A stretch of 64,000 nt of DNA from Saussurea involucrata (taxonomy: Eukaryota > Streptophyta > Magnoliopsida > Asterales > Asteraceae): NCBI GenBank assembly GCA_033807775.1, contig CM066314.1:146619429-146683428 (forward strand). Reading direction: 5' to 3'. The translations under genes were made by a program, and so were the position numbers. The notes under the pieces were generated by a model. The model saw nothing but the letters and a program-made list of their open reading frames with translations, made no database searches and was not told the DNA's origin. Position 1 is the first letter of the stretch. The number at the start of each line of letters is the position of its first letter. Below, piece by piece: positions 45,343 through 56,412 of the stretch.

Positions 45343-45510
45343 ATATATTTAACCCTCAACCTCTTATTTCTCACACCTCTCAAACTCTCTAAAATTCTCT
45401 CAACCTCTTATTTTTCACACCTCTCAAACTCTCTCAAGTTCTCTCAACCTCTTATTTTTCATACCTCTCAAACTCTCTCAAATTCTCTCAACCTCTTATT
45501 TTTCACACCC
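45343..45510 (+). repeat. 44-bp tandem repeat in the ORF1 leader
   Basis: About 3.5 copies of a CT-rich unit (CCTCTCAAACTCTCTCAAAT then TCTCTCAACCTCTTATTTTT) directly upstream of the ORF1 ATG at 45519. Confidence 0.85.
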
Positions 45511-45518
45511 CTCTCATC

Positions 45519-46751
45519 ATGAATCCAAACAGAACACCTACATCCCGTCGTAACCGACCGAATACACCACAATCGCAAGAAGATCAAGAGCTTGGTTTCC
45601 AAGCGTTTACACAACAAGGTTATCGTCCGCAATGGTCGCAACAAATTCCGCCACAATGGTCGCAACAAAATCCGCCACAATATCCGCAACAATTTCCCCA
45701 ACAATTTCACCAACAATTTCCTTACCAATTTACACGTCCCGGTTTGATTGAACAAGGTTTTACTCCGGCCAACTACAATCTTCCTTCACCCGCAATCAAT
45801 CTCGACGACGACATTGTTCCGGAAACCCAACCTTCTACCCCGAACACACCACAATCTATCCCGACACAACAATCTAACCGGAACCATCAAATCCGAGACC
45901 AACGAAAGCCGCCAAACAAACGTGGAGTAAAGGCGAGGAACTCGCGTTAGTGTCGGCGTGGGTTGACGTTTCGGAGGACCCCGTTATCGGTAACGCACAA
46001 AGCGGTGGTAATTATTTTTATTGTTATTATTATTATTCTTATACTTAATTTTACATAAATGTAGGAAGTTTTTGGGCTCGAATCGGGCATGTGTTCTTTA
46101 CTCGCTTGGGTCGTGAACCAGGTTATAGATCAACCCATAAACTCAATAGCAAGTTCAACGACCTCAATAAAAGAATTAATTGGTTTGGCGGCATCTACAA
46201 CAACTTGCTCAATAATAGATCAAGCGGGATGAGTGAGGCCGATATATCCCGAACGGCACACGAACGGTATCTAGCACACCATAAAGTTGCTTTCACTCAC
46301 GAACAAGCTTGGAACGTCCTAAAAAATGTCCAAAATGGGGAGCCGTTCCAACGATGACGACAACTTCATCGCGGGGTTCAAAACGTACCCAACCTTCCGA
46401 TGATGACGATGACGAGCAAATTCAACGACCCATCGGGAGAAACAAGGCAAAAAAACATCAACGAGTAATACGTCCGGGACGAATACGGACGAAAATGTTA
46501 CTCAGTTGTTGACGACGTTCAACGACAAGATTGATGATACAATGGAATACAAAATGAAAAAACTCGATCTCGAAATCGAACGCTCAAAACTCGAACGACA
46601 TAGGTTGGAACAAGAACTCGAAATCGAACGCTCAAACCGATTTGAGAAAGACTTCGAGTTTTTCATGACCCCGCATGATCACCTTACGGGAAACGCTTTG
46701 AGGGTTACTTTAGCGAGAAAAGAGCAAATTCAAAAATTTCATAATTGGTAG
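45519..46751 (+). pseudogene. Harbinger ORF1 (Myb/trihelix-like, coiled-coil tail), frameshifted
   Basis: Starts MNPNRTPTSRRNRPNTPQ, with a Gln-rich N-terminus (PQWSQQIPPQWSQQ). A Myb/SANT-like region follows (TWSKGEELALVSAWVDVSED, then FFTRLGREPGYRSTHKL and LNKRINWFGGIYNN). An acidic linker (PSDDDDDEQIQRPIG) and a C-terminal Glu/Arg-rich coiled coil (LDLEIERSKLERHRLEQELE) end in FHNW and a stop at 46751. A short intron (46011-46064, GTAATT...TGTAG) joins in phase. The frame is broken three times: near 45905, in the A run at about 46322 and in the A run at about 46448. Such proteins are often mis-named glutathione S-transferase T3-like in plant annotations; in Pong elements ORF1 helps the transposase. 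The homopolymer breaks could be real or sequencing errors. Confidence 0.78.
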
Positions 46752-47548
46752 TGTTTTGTATTTTGTAATCTTTATTTTTAATGAATGGTATGAATTTTTA
46801 TTTTTATTATTTATCTTATTTTTATTTATTAAAAAATATATAAATATTTTTATTTTGTTAAATAATTAAATGTATAAATAAAAGAATTAAAATAAATGAG
46901 GTGGCAAAAGGGTTTGAGGGAATGGGGTAAGGGTGTTTAGGGATTGAGTGAGGGATTGAGAAAAGCTGATGTGACGCTGATGTGGAGCTGAAATCTTTGA
47001 AAGATAGAGGGATGGGGTACTGATGGCCTAAAGATGATTTATCTAGATTAAGAAAATATAGTTTAGTTTATTTACGAGATGATATGTATACTTAAAAGTT
47101 ATAAAAAGACATTTTCCTTAATATTTTAGTTCGGTTTCGGGTTTTTCAAGAAAATCCCGGTATCGATTACCGATTTTGTCAAATACTTGGAGCCAAAAAC
47201 CGGACCAAATACATGTGTAACACCCTCAAAATTGGAAGAGCAACTAAATAAAAACTTCGATTTAATAGATAAAAGGAGATGAAATTCTTACTACGAATCA
47301 TCCTTAAAATTCACCTCAAAATTTAAAACGTCACAACTCCAACATTAACCAAATCTAAATCTTATAATAAAACCAAATGAAGACGGGTATTACTTAACAC
47401 AAATACAAGCTGCTATTCCTATAATAAACGCGAAAGACTTAACTAAGCACTTCGCTCCTCGTGCACACTACTAGCACTCATCTCTTCACAGTGTCACTAG
47501 GATTGTTCCCAACCTTAACCCGTTGCATATGCCGACAAATAAAAAGGT

Positions 47549-47562
47549 TAGGCTAACGCCTA
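47549..47562 (-). promoter_or_regulatory. Conserved LTR stem-loop (TAGGC/GCCTA), element 3
   Basis: On the minus strand GAACTCAC precedes TAGGC-GTTA-GCCTA and AACC follows, the same context as in elements 1 and 2. Copy at 62313-62326 in the 5' LTR. Confidence 0.55.
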
Positions 47563-50071
47563 GTGAGTTCAAGAGTTTTATCATGATTGCGTAAATCAAT
47601 AAACGAGGAGGATGTAGCTTGAAAACATAATTTCCCAAAAGAATTTATAACAATTGTGTGAACAACTCATTTTCCCAACACACACAAATCTTGAGCCGAA
47701 CGCTTTCTTATTAAACATTTCCAAAATAAACTTACTCCACAACTCACTCAAAATGTGTTTTGACGTTAAATATCCCGAGTAATATAAACATGAATAAAAC
47801 CACGATATTCAAAACATCCAATAAGGATGCGACATAGTACTCCGCCAATAAACCACGGGGAAACAATTCATTTAAATATAATACATCACCGAAAATATGG
47901 ATACAAGTAAATACCCAAAAACAACACCTATCGGTGACGGGGGAGACCCGGTTCCATCAAACGTGACGGACACACAAAGTTAGGTCACTTATGATGTTAT
48001 TGGATTACACCTCAAGTCCCGGTTTTAGTTCCCATGCCATAACGACATCACAACCCTCAAACCATATACATGCCTTTATTGCCTACTCCGTCGAGTTACA
48101 CCTCAAGGACTTATGGGACCATATTTCCTATCCAATCTAGACGAGTTACACCTCAAGGACTTTAATGTCCCCTATTGCCTACTCGCTAGTTGCCCCGAAC
48201 GGCCTACCACATATAACCATGCGTTCCAATAGTCCATTCCTTGTGCACAAAGAGATAGAGGCCAAAATAACTTATAATCCTGGAGTACAACCCATAACGG
48301 TTCCTCCCCACAAAAGGAACGAGACATCAACAACGCTAGTTCGGCTTAAGCCCCAAAATGAGAATATCGGGACTCATCACTATTACGTATGACTGACTTA
48401 CATGCCTATGGATCCAATGCATTACAGTCTAAAAAATGTTACATGACTCAAAACGAATGAACTAATGCATTCAAAACATATAACATCCAATTGAAAATGC
48501 AATTAAGTGCATAACACGTCCAAAGCTCCATCTCGAGCTATTAAAACTGGGCAAGTGCCCCGAGACTTGTTTGAGTATGGTTTAAGCCAAAAAAGGCAAA
48601 GCAAACGTTTGGCTAACTATACGAGCCCATACGGTTGTATAACCCAAAATACACTTTTACTCAAATCTTTGACCCATATAACACAATTGGCCTCCGACCC
48701 AAATTTACAAGATGTTCGTAAAGTCGAGATTCACCAAACTCTAACAACTCACACATTTTTATTTTTCCAAAACGTATCGTATCATAGTTTGTGCATAATC
48801 AAGACAATACTAAAGCACGTTTTTACCCAACAACCTCCATTTGTGAAAATAAGTTAAATAAACACTTTCAATCATGATTTACTTAACAAAATGTCCAAAA
48901 TCCCAAAAGTGGGTGTTTTATATGATTTTATAAAGTTAAACACTTTCATAATCAAAACCCACCAAATAGTTCCACAAAGGATAATTTTCATGTAAACACA
49001 TAATCACTTAAAAAAAATGACGTTTTGGCATATACAACGTTTTCACAAATCAACTTGAACTCTCCTTGCTAGATTTAGGCTAAATCTAGATTTTCCCCAA
49101 CTTGAGCTCCTTTGAAGAAATTGAATCATCAAGCCAAATCTTCCAAAAACCTAGATACATGAGTTTCCAACCATCAATAACCACATTTAACCATTTAGAA
49201 TTGTTCCCCAAACATCAACCATCAAAATCTCCATTTATATCCAAAACCCCAATTTGACCTAACTTTTCTCAAAATCATCCAAACCGAAATTGGAGATACA
49301 CAACACTAGGAGATCATCAATGGAACATTTATAACTCATAATGAAGCTTGTAAAAGGAGGAAATGAACTTACCACTTAGGTTTTGATGAAAACCTAGAAA
49401 ACCCCAAAAATCTCTAGTGTTGGAGATGAAGACTTGCTCTTGCATCAATAGATGAAACCACTAACATATGATGGAGAAGGAACACTTTAATCTCCATGAA
49501 AAGCCCTAAAATCAATTAGGGTTTGAGGGGTAAGAAGAGGAAATGATTTGGGAGAGATGAGATAGAGTTTGGGAGTGAGAAATGAGAAGCTTACCACCAC
49601 CAAATGCTCTTGAATCTTCCAATGAACGTAAAAAATAATAATCCATCCTTGAAGAGCTCTCAAAAACGAAACCATAACATCTTGAATCAAGAAAATTGGA
49701 GTTGAAATGAGAGAGATAAGAAGAAATGAAGTTTTGGGGTTGAAAATCGCATTTTTAAGGCTCAGGTGCCCGTGTGGGATTGTGACATGCGATTGTGACA
49801 GTGTCACAATCGTGGGCACTATAGCACAAAATGTATCGAGAGTTTTTTGGAATCCGACGATTGTGACATGCTATAGTGACAGTGTCACAATCGTGGACAC
49901 TATAACACAAAATGTACCAAACACTGTTTTGGTCATAACTTCTTCGTTTTAGCTCCGTTTTTGCTCCGAAAAGAACCGTTGGACTCGTATTTGAATTCTT
50001 CACCAAACAAGACCACAAAATCTAGGATTTAAGCCCACAATCCTTTTTCCTATATCTCTCTTAAAAGATCG

Positions 50072-50076
50072 ATTTC
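50072..50076 (+). other. Target site duplication ATTTC, left (element 2)
   Basis: Matches 58269-58273. Confidence 0.95.
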
Positions 50077-50699
50077 TGTAGTGACCGTGACCAAAATGAA
50101 AGAGTTTCAAGTGTTGGGGAGGAGTTTATTTAAATGCTAAAAATTGAGGGGCTAGTTGGTAATTGTGAGGTAAGTATAAATGGCACAAAACCCTAGGAGA
50201 AACATTCTCCTACTGATTTTGTGTGTGTGATTGGCGGCTGTGAGAGTAAATAGAGAGAGAGCAAGAAGGAAAAAGGAGAAAGAAGAAGAAAGAGGGCAAA
50301 GTCAAGCAAGGAGGATCAAATTCGGATTGTTGGGGAGGAATAGTAGGTGTGCTTCTTTTGGATTCAACCAGGTAATCCCTTCTCCATTTCTCTAATCTCT
50401 GATTTTGCCATTTTCTGAGTTATTTGGGGTTTTTGTTAAAAGTTGGGTTTGGAACTAAATGGAAGAGGTTAGGTGTTAAATCTTATCTATTGCAGCAGAT
50501 ATTTCAGTAGTAGTTGAGTTTAATGACCCTAATGTCGTTGCTAATCTTTATCTGTGAGATTTCGGTCGTACCCGTGATTTCGCGGTCCAATTAAGGGTCA
50601 GGTCGACGTCCGGAAAGCTTCCTGGACGTCCGGACACGTTGAGCAGTTGAAGGTTTCCGGGTAAGTGTCTGATAGTCGTGTGTGTGTGTCCGGATGATA

Positions 50700-51030
50700 G
50701 AAGATTCCGGATAGTTCCCGGATAGAGTGTTGTCCGGAAAGAGTGTGGTCCGGATAGGGTGTTGTTCAGATAGGGTGTTGTTCGGATAGAGTGTTGTCCG
50801 GATAGAGTGTTGTCCGGATAGGGTGTTGTCCGGAAAGAGTGTTGTCCGGAAAGAGTGTGGTCCGGATAGGGTGTTGTTTGGATAGGGTGTTGTCCGGATA
50901 GAGTGTTGTCCGGATAGGGTGTTGTCCGGAAAGAGTGTTGTCCGGATAGGGTGTTGTCCGGAAAGAGTGTTGTCCGGAAATGGTGTGTCCGGAAAGAGTG
51001 TTGTCCGGAAAGGGTGTGTCCGGAAAGTTG
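50700..51030 (+). repeat. 16-bp tandem repeat (GTCCGGATAGGGTGTT), left LTR of element 2
   Basis: About 18 degenerate copies in which the AGGG/AGAG and GATA/GAAA positions vary. The matching array in the right LTR (57040-57268) has about five fewer. Long minus-strand frames through these arrays are artefacts of the repeat. Confidence 0.9.
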
Positions 51031-51337
51031 GATGATCAACTTATGTGTTTTATCTTCCACTCAGGTAGATCGATTGGAGGTACGGAACGGAGTAGGAAAG
51101 GAAAGTAAGCGTATCAGGTGAGTCTTTCTGAACCTAAATTTTATACAAGCGTGACATAGTTATTATTTAACTGTGTGCTTATTCAACTGCTTTTGATTAC
51201 AAAGCGATGATTAAGGGTGTGGCGTGGTTGTTATCTATTCGTGTGTTTTCAACTGCTTAATTATGAAGCTATGAACAAGTGTGTGGTAGCATGTATGATT
51301 TAATGTGTGTGGACGTGCTCTAGCATTGTCGAGAAAT

Positions 51338-51510
51338 GGGGGGTGTGACCCATATTAATTGTGCATCGTGCTATGGCGTTGTCGAGGAATGAGGGGTGTG
51401 TCCCATATTAATTATATGAATGGGGGGTGTGTCCCATATTAACTATATATGGGGGGTGTGTCCCATATTAATTATATAAATGAGGGTGTGTCCCATATTA
51501 ATTATATATA
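51338..51510 (+). repeat. GGGGTGTGTCCCATATTAA tandem repeat, left LTR of element 2
   Basis: Five degenerate copies of a about 30-bp unit; the right LTR (57575-57775) has one more plus longer G runs. GGGTGTGTCCC is an imperfect palindrome that also appears in the interior at 53615, 54270 and 54306. Confidence 0.85.
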
Positions 51511-51710
51511 TATATATGAATTTGTTTCATATATGGCGAGTGTGCTCTTTGGTGCTGTCACGGTATGTGTGACTATAGCGTGTGCCAGTAGTAGGTGTCA
51601 AGAGGTGGTTGTCATTTTAAAAGTGTGTTGTTATGATTCATATAAACTCTTTCATAACTGATTTATAAATTATGATGTTTATGGTGTGAACTGGTGTGGA
51701 GGGAACTCAC

Positions 51711-51726
51711 TAGACCTTATGGTCTA
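51711..51726 (+). promoter_or_regulatory. Conserved LTR stem-loop (TAGACC/GGTCTA), element 2
   Basis: TAGACC-TTAT-GGTCTA after GGAACTCAC and before ACCC. The right-LTR copy at 57986-58001 has a changed loop (TCAT) but an intact stem. Confidence 0.6.
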
Positions 51727-51995
51727 ACCCTCGCTTTTCAAAACTAAAACCTTTTTCAGGTAAGCAGGTATTTGAAAGCTTGTCTTGCAGTTTGGCAAGG
51801 CGTGAGACGGAGGGAGCATATAGAAGGATTAGAAGGCTTTTCTATTCTTTTGTAGTCCTGATCTCATCTGTAGTTAGGGGTTAATTCCGCAAACCCAGTT
51901 TGTAATCTGAATAGTATGTTTACGTTGAGCCATTGTGGCGTTTAAAAATTAAAGTGGTAGTTTATGGCTTGTATTTTAGTGTGGGTCGTTACAGT

Positions 51996-52007
51996 TGGTA
52001 TCAGAGC
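51996..52007 (+). promoter_or_regulatory. Primer binding site, element 2 (initiator tRNA-Met)
   Basis: TGGTATCAGAGC two bases after the LTR end. Confidence 0.92.
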
Positions 52008-55000
52008 ACTAGTTTAAGGGATTTAGGTGACCAGATGGGCCTAAACTTAAACTGTGGAATAGGAAAGACACAACTGAGATATAGAAAGCCTTTAGAGAAG
52101 ACCTTAACCACTGAGAATTTAGGGCGAAGGTAGTGAGGACTCTCATGTAAGGTAAATTCAAATCACATCTGGCCAATGTCATTATGAATTTACAGGTGCA
52201 TGGGTGTGCTTGATTACCGTTGTCCTGATATTGGTGGTGTGTGTAGATGTGGTGGATTGAGTGTGGAGAATAACAGTAGTGTGTAAAGTTTTAACCTTGC
52301 CATGACGGCAACGGTTTAGTGTGTTGTGCAAATTATTCTTGGTGCGACTGATGACACTATCTAGAAGGGTATTGTGTGAATGTGGTGTGAGCGTCCGTGT
52401 GAAGTAGAATCCTTAAGGTTCTTAAGGAAAATAATTGATTGGAGGTAAGCTCCTAATCTCTGAAGAGTCTTTATTTTGGGAGTTTCCTGATGTCGATAAG
52501 TGGAGATCTTGAGCGTTTAACTCAAAGATCGGATGATAGGGAGGTGCTTTCTTACACTCTAGTTAGTGGAATAGTGTCAAGGGTGATGGATAAATGATAG
52601 ATGTATGGATTGGTAACACTAGTGTTGGTTAACCTATTTGGGGTCGAGGTGAAGCCGTATTTTTTTTATGCAGTAGTAGGCAGGTGGTAACTGTGAGGTG
52701 GGAGCATCCAAGTGGGTGGTAAGTACCGATACTGGTGATTATTTCAAGTGTAAGGAACCTGATGGTTTGGTTGGGAGTAGAGTGTCGGCGTCGAGGTGAT
52801 GTAACTGTAATCGGTTGACCTTGCTCGAGCGAATATCCTTCGATGTAAAGCAAGTCATACATTGTGTTTTCAAAACAAGTTGCGTAAATCTTTCACGTCA
52901 GAATGTGTGAGTGTGTGCGCGTGCCTCGCAAACTTTTGATTTTGAAAAAAAAAAATGAGCCGGCATGTGCAAGTGTGTGCTTGAAGGAAAATATAAATTT
53001 ATTTCCGTGGTGTGATAGATTTTGAATTTGGAGAAATAGTAAATTATTTCACTTCTTAATGAGTGAGTTAAACCCTGTTGTATAATCATAACAACATTTG
53101 ATCGTATGGTTTTATGGGCGAATCGATGTGAACACGTAGTGGACATATCAACAAGTGTGGGAGTCGGTTGACTATTCCAGTGTGAGCTATGTTGTTGTAT
53201 TTTAAAATTTTGCATAAAGGGAGTTTCAGTGAATGTATTTCCAAATGATGACGAGGTCGCGTGTGAGCGATCCTTGAAATCGGTGTGTGTGGTTGTTCTT
53301 TATGGAGTTGTTGGGTCATGTCTATTAAACCTTGTTTTGTGGGATGTGTCGAGTGCGTAAAACGAATTAAATCGTTGTGTTGTCATGCATGAAGGCTATG
53401 AACTCGCTAGGTGGTGAGAGTTATCGCGCTTAAGAAATGGACAGAGTTTCGAGGGTGGAAATGTGGTTGAGGCGTCGATGGTCGATTCATGACCTTGGTA
53501 TTACAGTTTAGGGAAGGAGACGTCTAACGATAGTCTTAGTTTTTGACCTTAGAAAGACTTGTGTGATGGTAGTCTTTACTCTTGTTTAATAAGTTGAAGT
53601 GTAGTTGTCGACAGGGGGTGTGTCCCGGGTGACTCGAATTAGGCAGGGTACTCCGAAAGGTAGTGTGGTATTATGTGGAGGAGACGGCATCGGCGTGGAG
53701 CCGAAGTCGAGGAGAATTTGTATTTAGGCTAATTGCCAGGCTTTAGTGTTGAAGTCAACGGCGAGTGTTGAGTCGATGTCGGGAGATTTGAAAGTTATAA
53801 GGATAGCCCTGATATGATTATATTATCGGGGGTGTGCGAGGAGATAAGAGGTCGGTTGGGATAGGTGTGTATCTGTCAAGAAGGTGGACTGTCTTTTGGT
53901 GAGTATCCTGAATGGTGGAGAGGTGATAGTTAGATAAGTGATTATTCCTATGTGATTATTATGTCATTTTCGAAGAAGGTCGTTAGCCCAACTCGTGTGG
54001 GACATGTGGACTATGTGGTTTGCAAGGGAGTTATAGATTGATTTATTTGAGCGTGTCTCAAGTGGATCCGAAGAGTCGGCCGGGATTAAGGACTCGATCG
54101 AGTGTAGTAGACGGTCATAATTTGCGATTCACCTAGATGGGAGAAAGGCAAAGTTGTGAGAGTTTTTCTAACTAAAAGTTAATGGTACTTGTTCATTTAC
54201 TCGTACATGTGTGTTTATTTAAATGTGTGATTGCATATAAATTACTTATGCATGGTGTGATGTATATGGGGGGTGTGTCCCATATGTCATGGTGTGATGT
54301 ATATGGGGGGTGTGTCCCATATGGATTATTCGAACGAACTTGGTCTATTCCCAAGGGCGGGTGTGTGCCCTAGATCAGGTCACAAGTGTGTGGTGACCAG
54401 GCAGGAATTTCCATTAATTGTGTGAGTACGTTGAATTGCAAAACTAGCTATTGCTTAATGTTTCGTATACTCTTTTGCATAAATGTTGTGTTTGTTATGA
54501 AGAAAACGTGGCCTTGTGTGCGTGCAAATGATCGTGATGATTGAACCTCTGGTGTGTGGGGGTTGTGTGGATAAGTTGGTGGTAACTTATATTTAGTGGG
54601 CATGCGAAGCATGGTGGGGATGTATTGTTGTGAGGTTAAGTGGTGGACTAGTGTTGATATGGGATGAGCATAGGTGGAGATCTTTGCTCGGGGTTGCTCA
54701 TAAATTGTACAGATATGACAAAATTATGTGTGGAGTTGCATGGATGTCTAAGTGGCGTATGATATTGTTACCCGAAATAAAAGGAATGGGGTGGCAATGG
54801 GTGACTAGATAAGAAAAAAATTGTGTACTCTTGAGTTGTTTGATGAGTGCGTTTGCCTTGTATCGTTGTAATAATTGTGAAAATGTGGGATTGATTAGTT
54901 CATGATATCTTGTAGTAGATATGAAATCTCTGAGAATGTTGAACTAATCCTTGCGTGTAAAGGAATGCAAAGGAGTGGGTTAATATTGTTTGAGGAACGA

Positions 55001-55920
55001 GAAGTGTGTGGTTGCTTCGAACTTAGAGTGGAGGTCCGGTTTGACTTGGTCGAATTTCTCGTATGAGATGTGGTGAAACTATGGGATTAGACATAGTAAC
55101 CGTTGAAATTGCGTGTATGGAGTGGTCAATATTGAAGGAGAAATGTTCCATGTTAGCCTGAGGTAATTGGGGGCGGTAGTGTGGAATACGAGAGTAAGTG
55201 TAAAGTAAAAAAAAAGGTGTGACAAGTGACTCGGAAAGAGGGAAACAATGTTTTCAGAACGTCACCATTGAGTGCATGAACTCTAGTGAGAGTATGAGAA
55301 AGAGGATTTGTGTGTATGTGAGTGGTTTAAGCGTGGAGGAAAACTAACTTACGTGATTGATCAAGAGTGTGTATCTTCTAGTGAGTTATTCGCTGGAAAC
55401 ATGTTTTATGTTTGAGAAGGATGTGGAAGAAAGTAATCGAATGTAGTGCTCGGATGAAGGACCGTCGGGTTGGACTTGATAGTGGTATGGGAGTGACGTT
55501 GTAGTAAAGGTGTGTGAATTGATTGTTATCGATGGGTTGTAGTCGGTATAATTAATGCAAGAAGGTGTTATCTGCCTTAGACGTATTTTGTGTTAGAAAA
55601 GTAATTGTAGAGCTGTGTATAGCCTGTGGAGGAAAATCTTAACTGCGGGTTAAGGTGATAGTCAAGGTTGATCCGGTGATCAGTTGGCGATTTGAGCGTC
55701 GTTATTTTATAAGGGTTCGGGATGTGTGGCGTTAATTTCGGTAGAAGGCGTTCTTTTAAGAAGGTAAGATTTTGTGTGAAACCCTTAGTGTGACGCGTTT
55801 TAAAAACCGTGAGTCTAGAGGTGTGAATGATTTTGGGTGAGACCGAAGGTCGTGTGGTTGACCACCTATAGCTCATGCGTTTTGTGAGAAGTTAAGCGTG
55901 GCTCGAGATCGCCACAGGGT
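52008..55920 (+). other. Element 2 internal region, non-coding
   Basis: No retroviral motif is seen in any frame. GT-rich plus strand. The palindromic phrase GGGTGTGTCCC of the LTR recurs at 53615, 54270 and 54306. The short frames here do not show domains. Confidence 0.6.
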
Positions 55921-56412
55921 GTAAGCAGAAGGAAGAGTTTGATCGAATTCTGTGTGGGAGACAGTGCGATACTTATAATTAGTCGTGAAAAGACGTTGTG
56001 CGTTGGAGAGGAAGGAGAATCAAGACCCAGGTATGTTGGACCTTTCGCCATCACCAAGCGTGTGGGAGAGGTGGCGTACATGTTGGAATTGCCGGAAGAG
56101 TTAAGCATAATTCATTCGACGTTTTATGTGTCAAACCTGAAGAAATGTTTGGCCGAGTCGGATGTGGCTATTCCGTTGGAAGATGTCCGTATAGACGAGA
56201 AATTGACATACGAAGAGGAACCAATAGAGATTGTGGACAGTAAGGTTCGGAAGTCGAGGAATAGGGAGGTTCGTCTGGTTAAAGTCCCATGGAAGTATCA
56301 CAAGGGACGAGAGGCAACGTGGGAAGTGGAATCAGATATGGTGTCCAGGTACCCTCACCTTTTGAAAATGGAATTTCGGGGACGGAATTCTTTTGAGGGG
56401 GGAGTGTTGTAG
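55921..56412 (+). CDS. Ty3/gypsy integrase C-terminal remnant (element 2), open frame
   Basis: An open frame of 157 codons from the ATG at 55939 to a TAG inside the right LTR (56410-56412). It begins at the point where the integrase core has been lost (FCVGDSAILI), then reads RPRYVGPFAITKRVGEVAYM, STFYVSNLKKCL, LTYEEEPIEIVDSKVRK, VPWKYHKGREATWEVE and YPHLLKMEFRGRNSFEGG. This is the integrase C-terminal domain and the chromo-like tail common in plant gypsy elements. There is no HHCC or DDE core, so it cannot integrate DNA. The frame is clean over its whole length despite about 1-2% LTR divergence, so either it is short enough to escape mutation or it is retained for its cis sequence. Confidence 0.85.
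   Translation, partial: VSRRKSLIEFCVGDSAILIISREKTLCVGEEGESRPRYVGPFAITKRVGEVAYMLELPEELSIIHSTFYVSNLKKCLAESDVAIPLEDVRIDEKLTYEEEPIEIVDSKVRKSRNREVRLVKVPWKYHKGREATWEVESDMVSRYPHLLKMEFRGRNSFEGGVL
56390..56407 (+). promoter_or_regulatory. Polypurine tract, element 2
   Basis: TTTTGAGGGGGGAGTGT directly precedes the right LTR and overlaps the pol remnant frame. Confidence 0.8.

Larger units (their letters stand above)
45139..47031 (+). mobile_element. Non-autonomous PIF/Harbinger (Pong-like) transposon with ORF1 only
   Basis: The left end GGCCATCCGTACCC (45139) and right end GGGGTACTGATGGCC (47017-47031) are inverted with one mismatch. They are flanked by TTA on the left and TAA on the right, which fits the 3-bp T-A-rich duplication of this superfamily, with one change. 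The element splits the third unit of the 130-bp repeat. It codes only for an ORF1-type Myb/trihelix-like protein; no DDE transposase is present, so it would need one in trans. Confidence 0.75.
44586..47130. repeat. Three tandem copies of a about 130-bp repeat, two split by transposons
   Basis: Unit markers are TATGGAGAATGTTTGGGTAG (44589, 45115), AGATTAAGAAAAGATAAAGTT (44629, 44720; diverged at 47047), TTATTTAGGAGATGATATG (44651, 44742; diverged at 47070) and GGGGCATCGATTTTT (44704, 45010). Copy 1 is 44586-44718. Copy 2 (44719-about 45110) is split by the SINE. Copy 3 (about 45113-47130) is split by the Pong-like element. Confidence 0.7.
47216..50076 (-). repeat. Element 3 3' LTR, outer part
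   Basis: From TGTAACACCCTC to the element 2 insertion point; continues at 58274-58570. Holds a stem-loop at 47549-47562 (TAGGC/GCCTA). At 49765-49915 it holds two copies of a GATTGTGACATGC...GTGACAGTGTCACAATCG segment. The short frames in it (48165, 48507, 49707) also appear in part in the other LTR and show no domain. Confidence 0.85.
50077..51993 (+). repeat. Element 2 left LTR
   Basis: 1917 bp. TATA box TATAAAT at 50175-50181, then a purine-rich leader. Predicted splice sites: donor CAACCAG|GTAATC (50372), acceptor TTCCACTCAG (51064), donor TATCAG|GTGAGT (51119), acceptor CTTTTTCAG (51759). Two tandem arrays lie inside the two predicted introns. A stem-loop is at 51711-51726. Confidence 0.93.

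Noticed and set aside
48507..48857. Frames in element 3 LTRs (also 63092-63322)
   Set aside because: The copies differ by indels and stops between the LTRs; no domain.
50548..51060. 170-codon minus-strand frame rich in PYPDNTLSGQH repeats (and its copy at 56929-57297)
   Set aside because: It follows the 16-bp LTR array of element 2 and changes length with it; no start context or domain.
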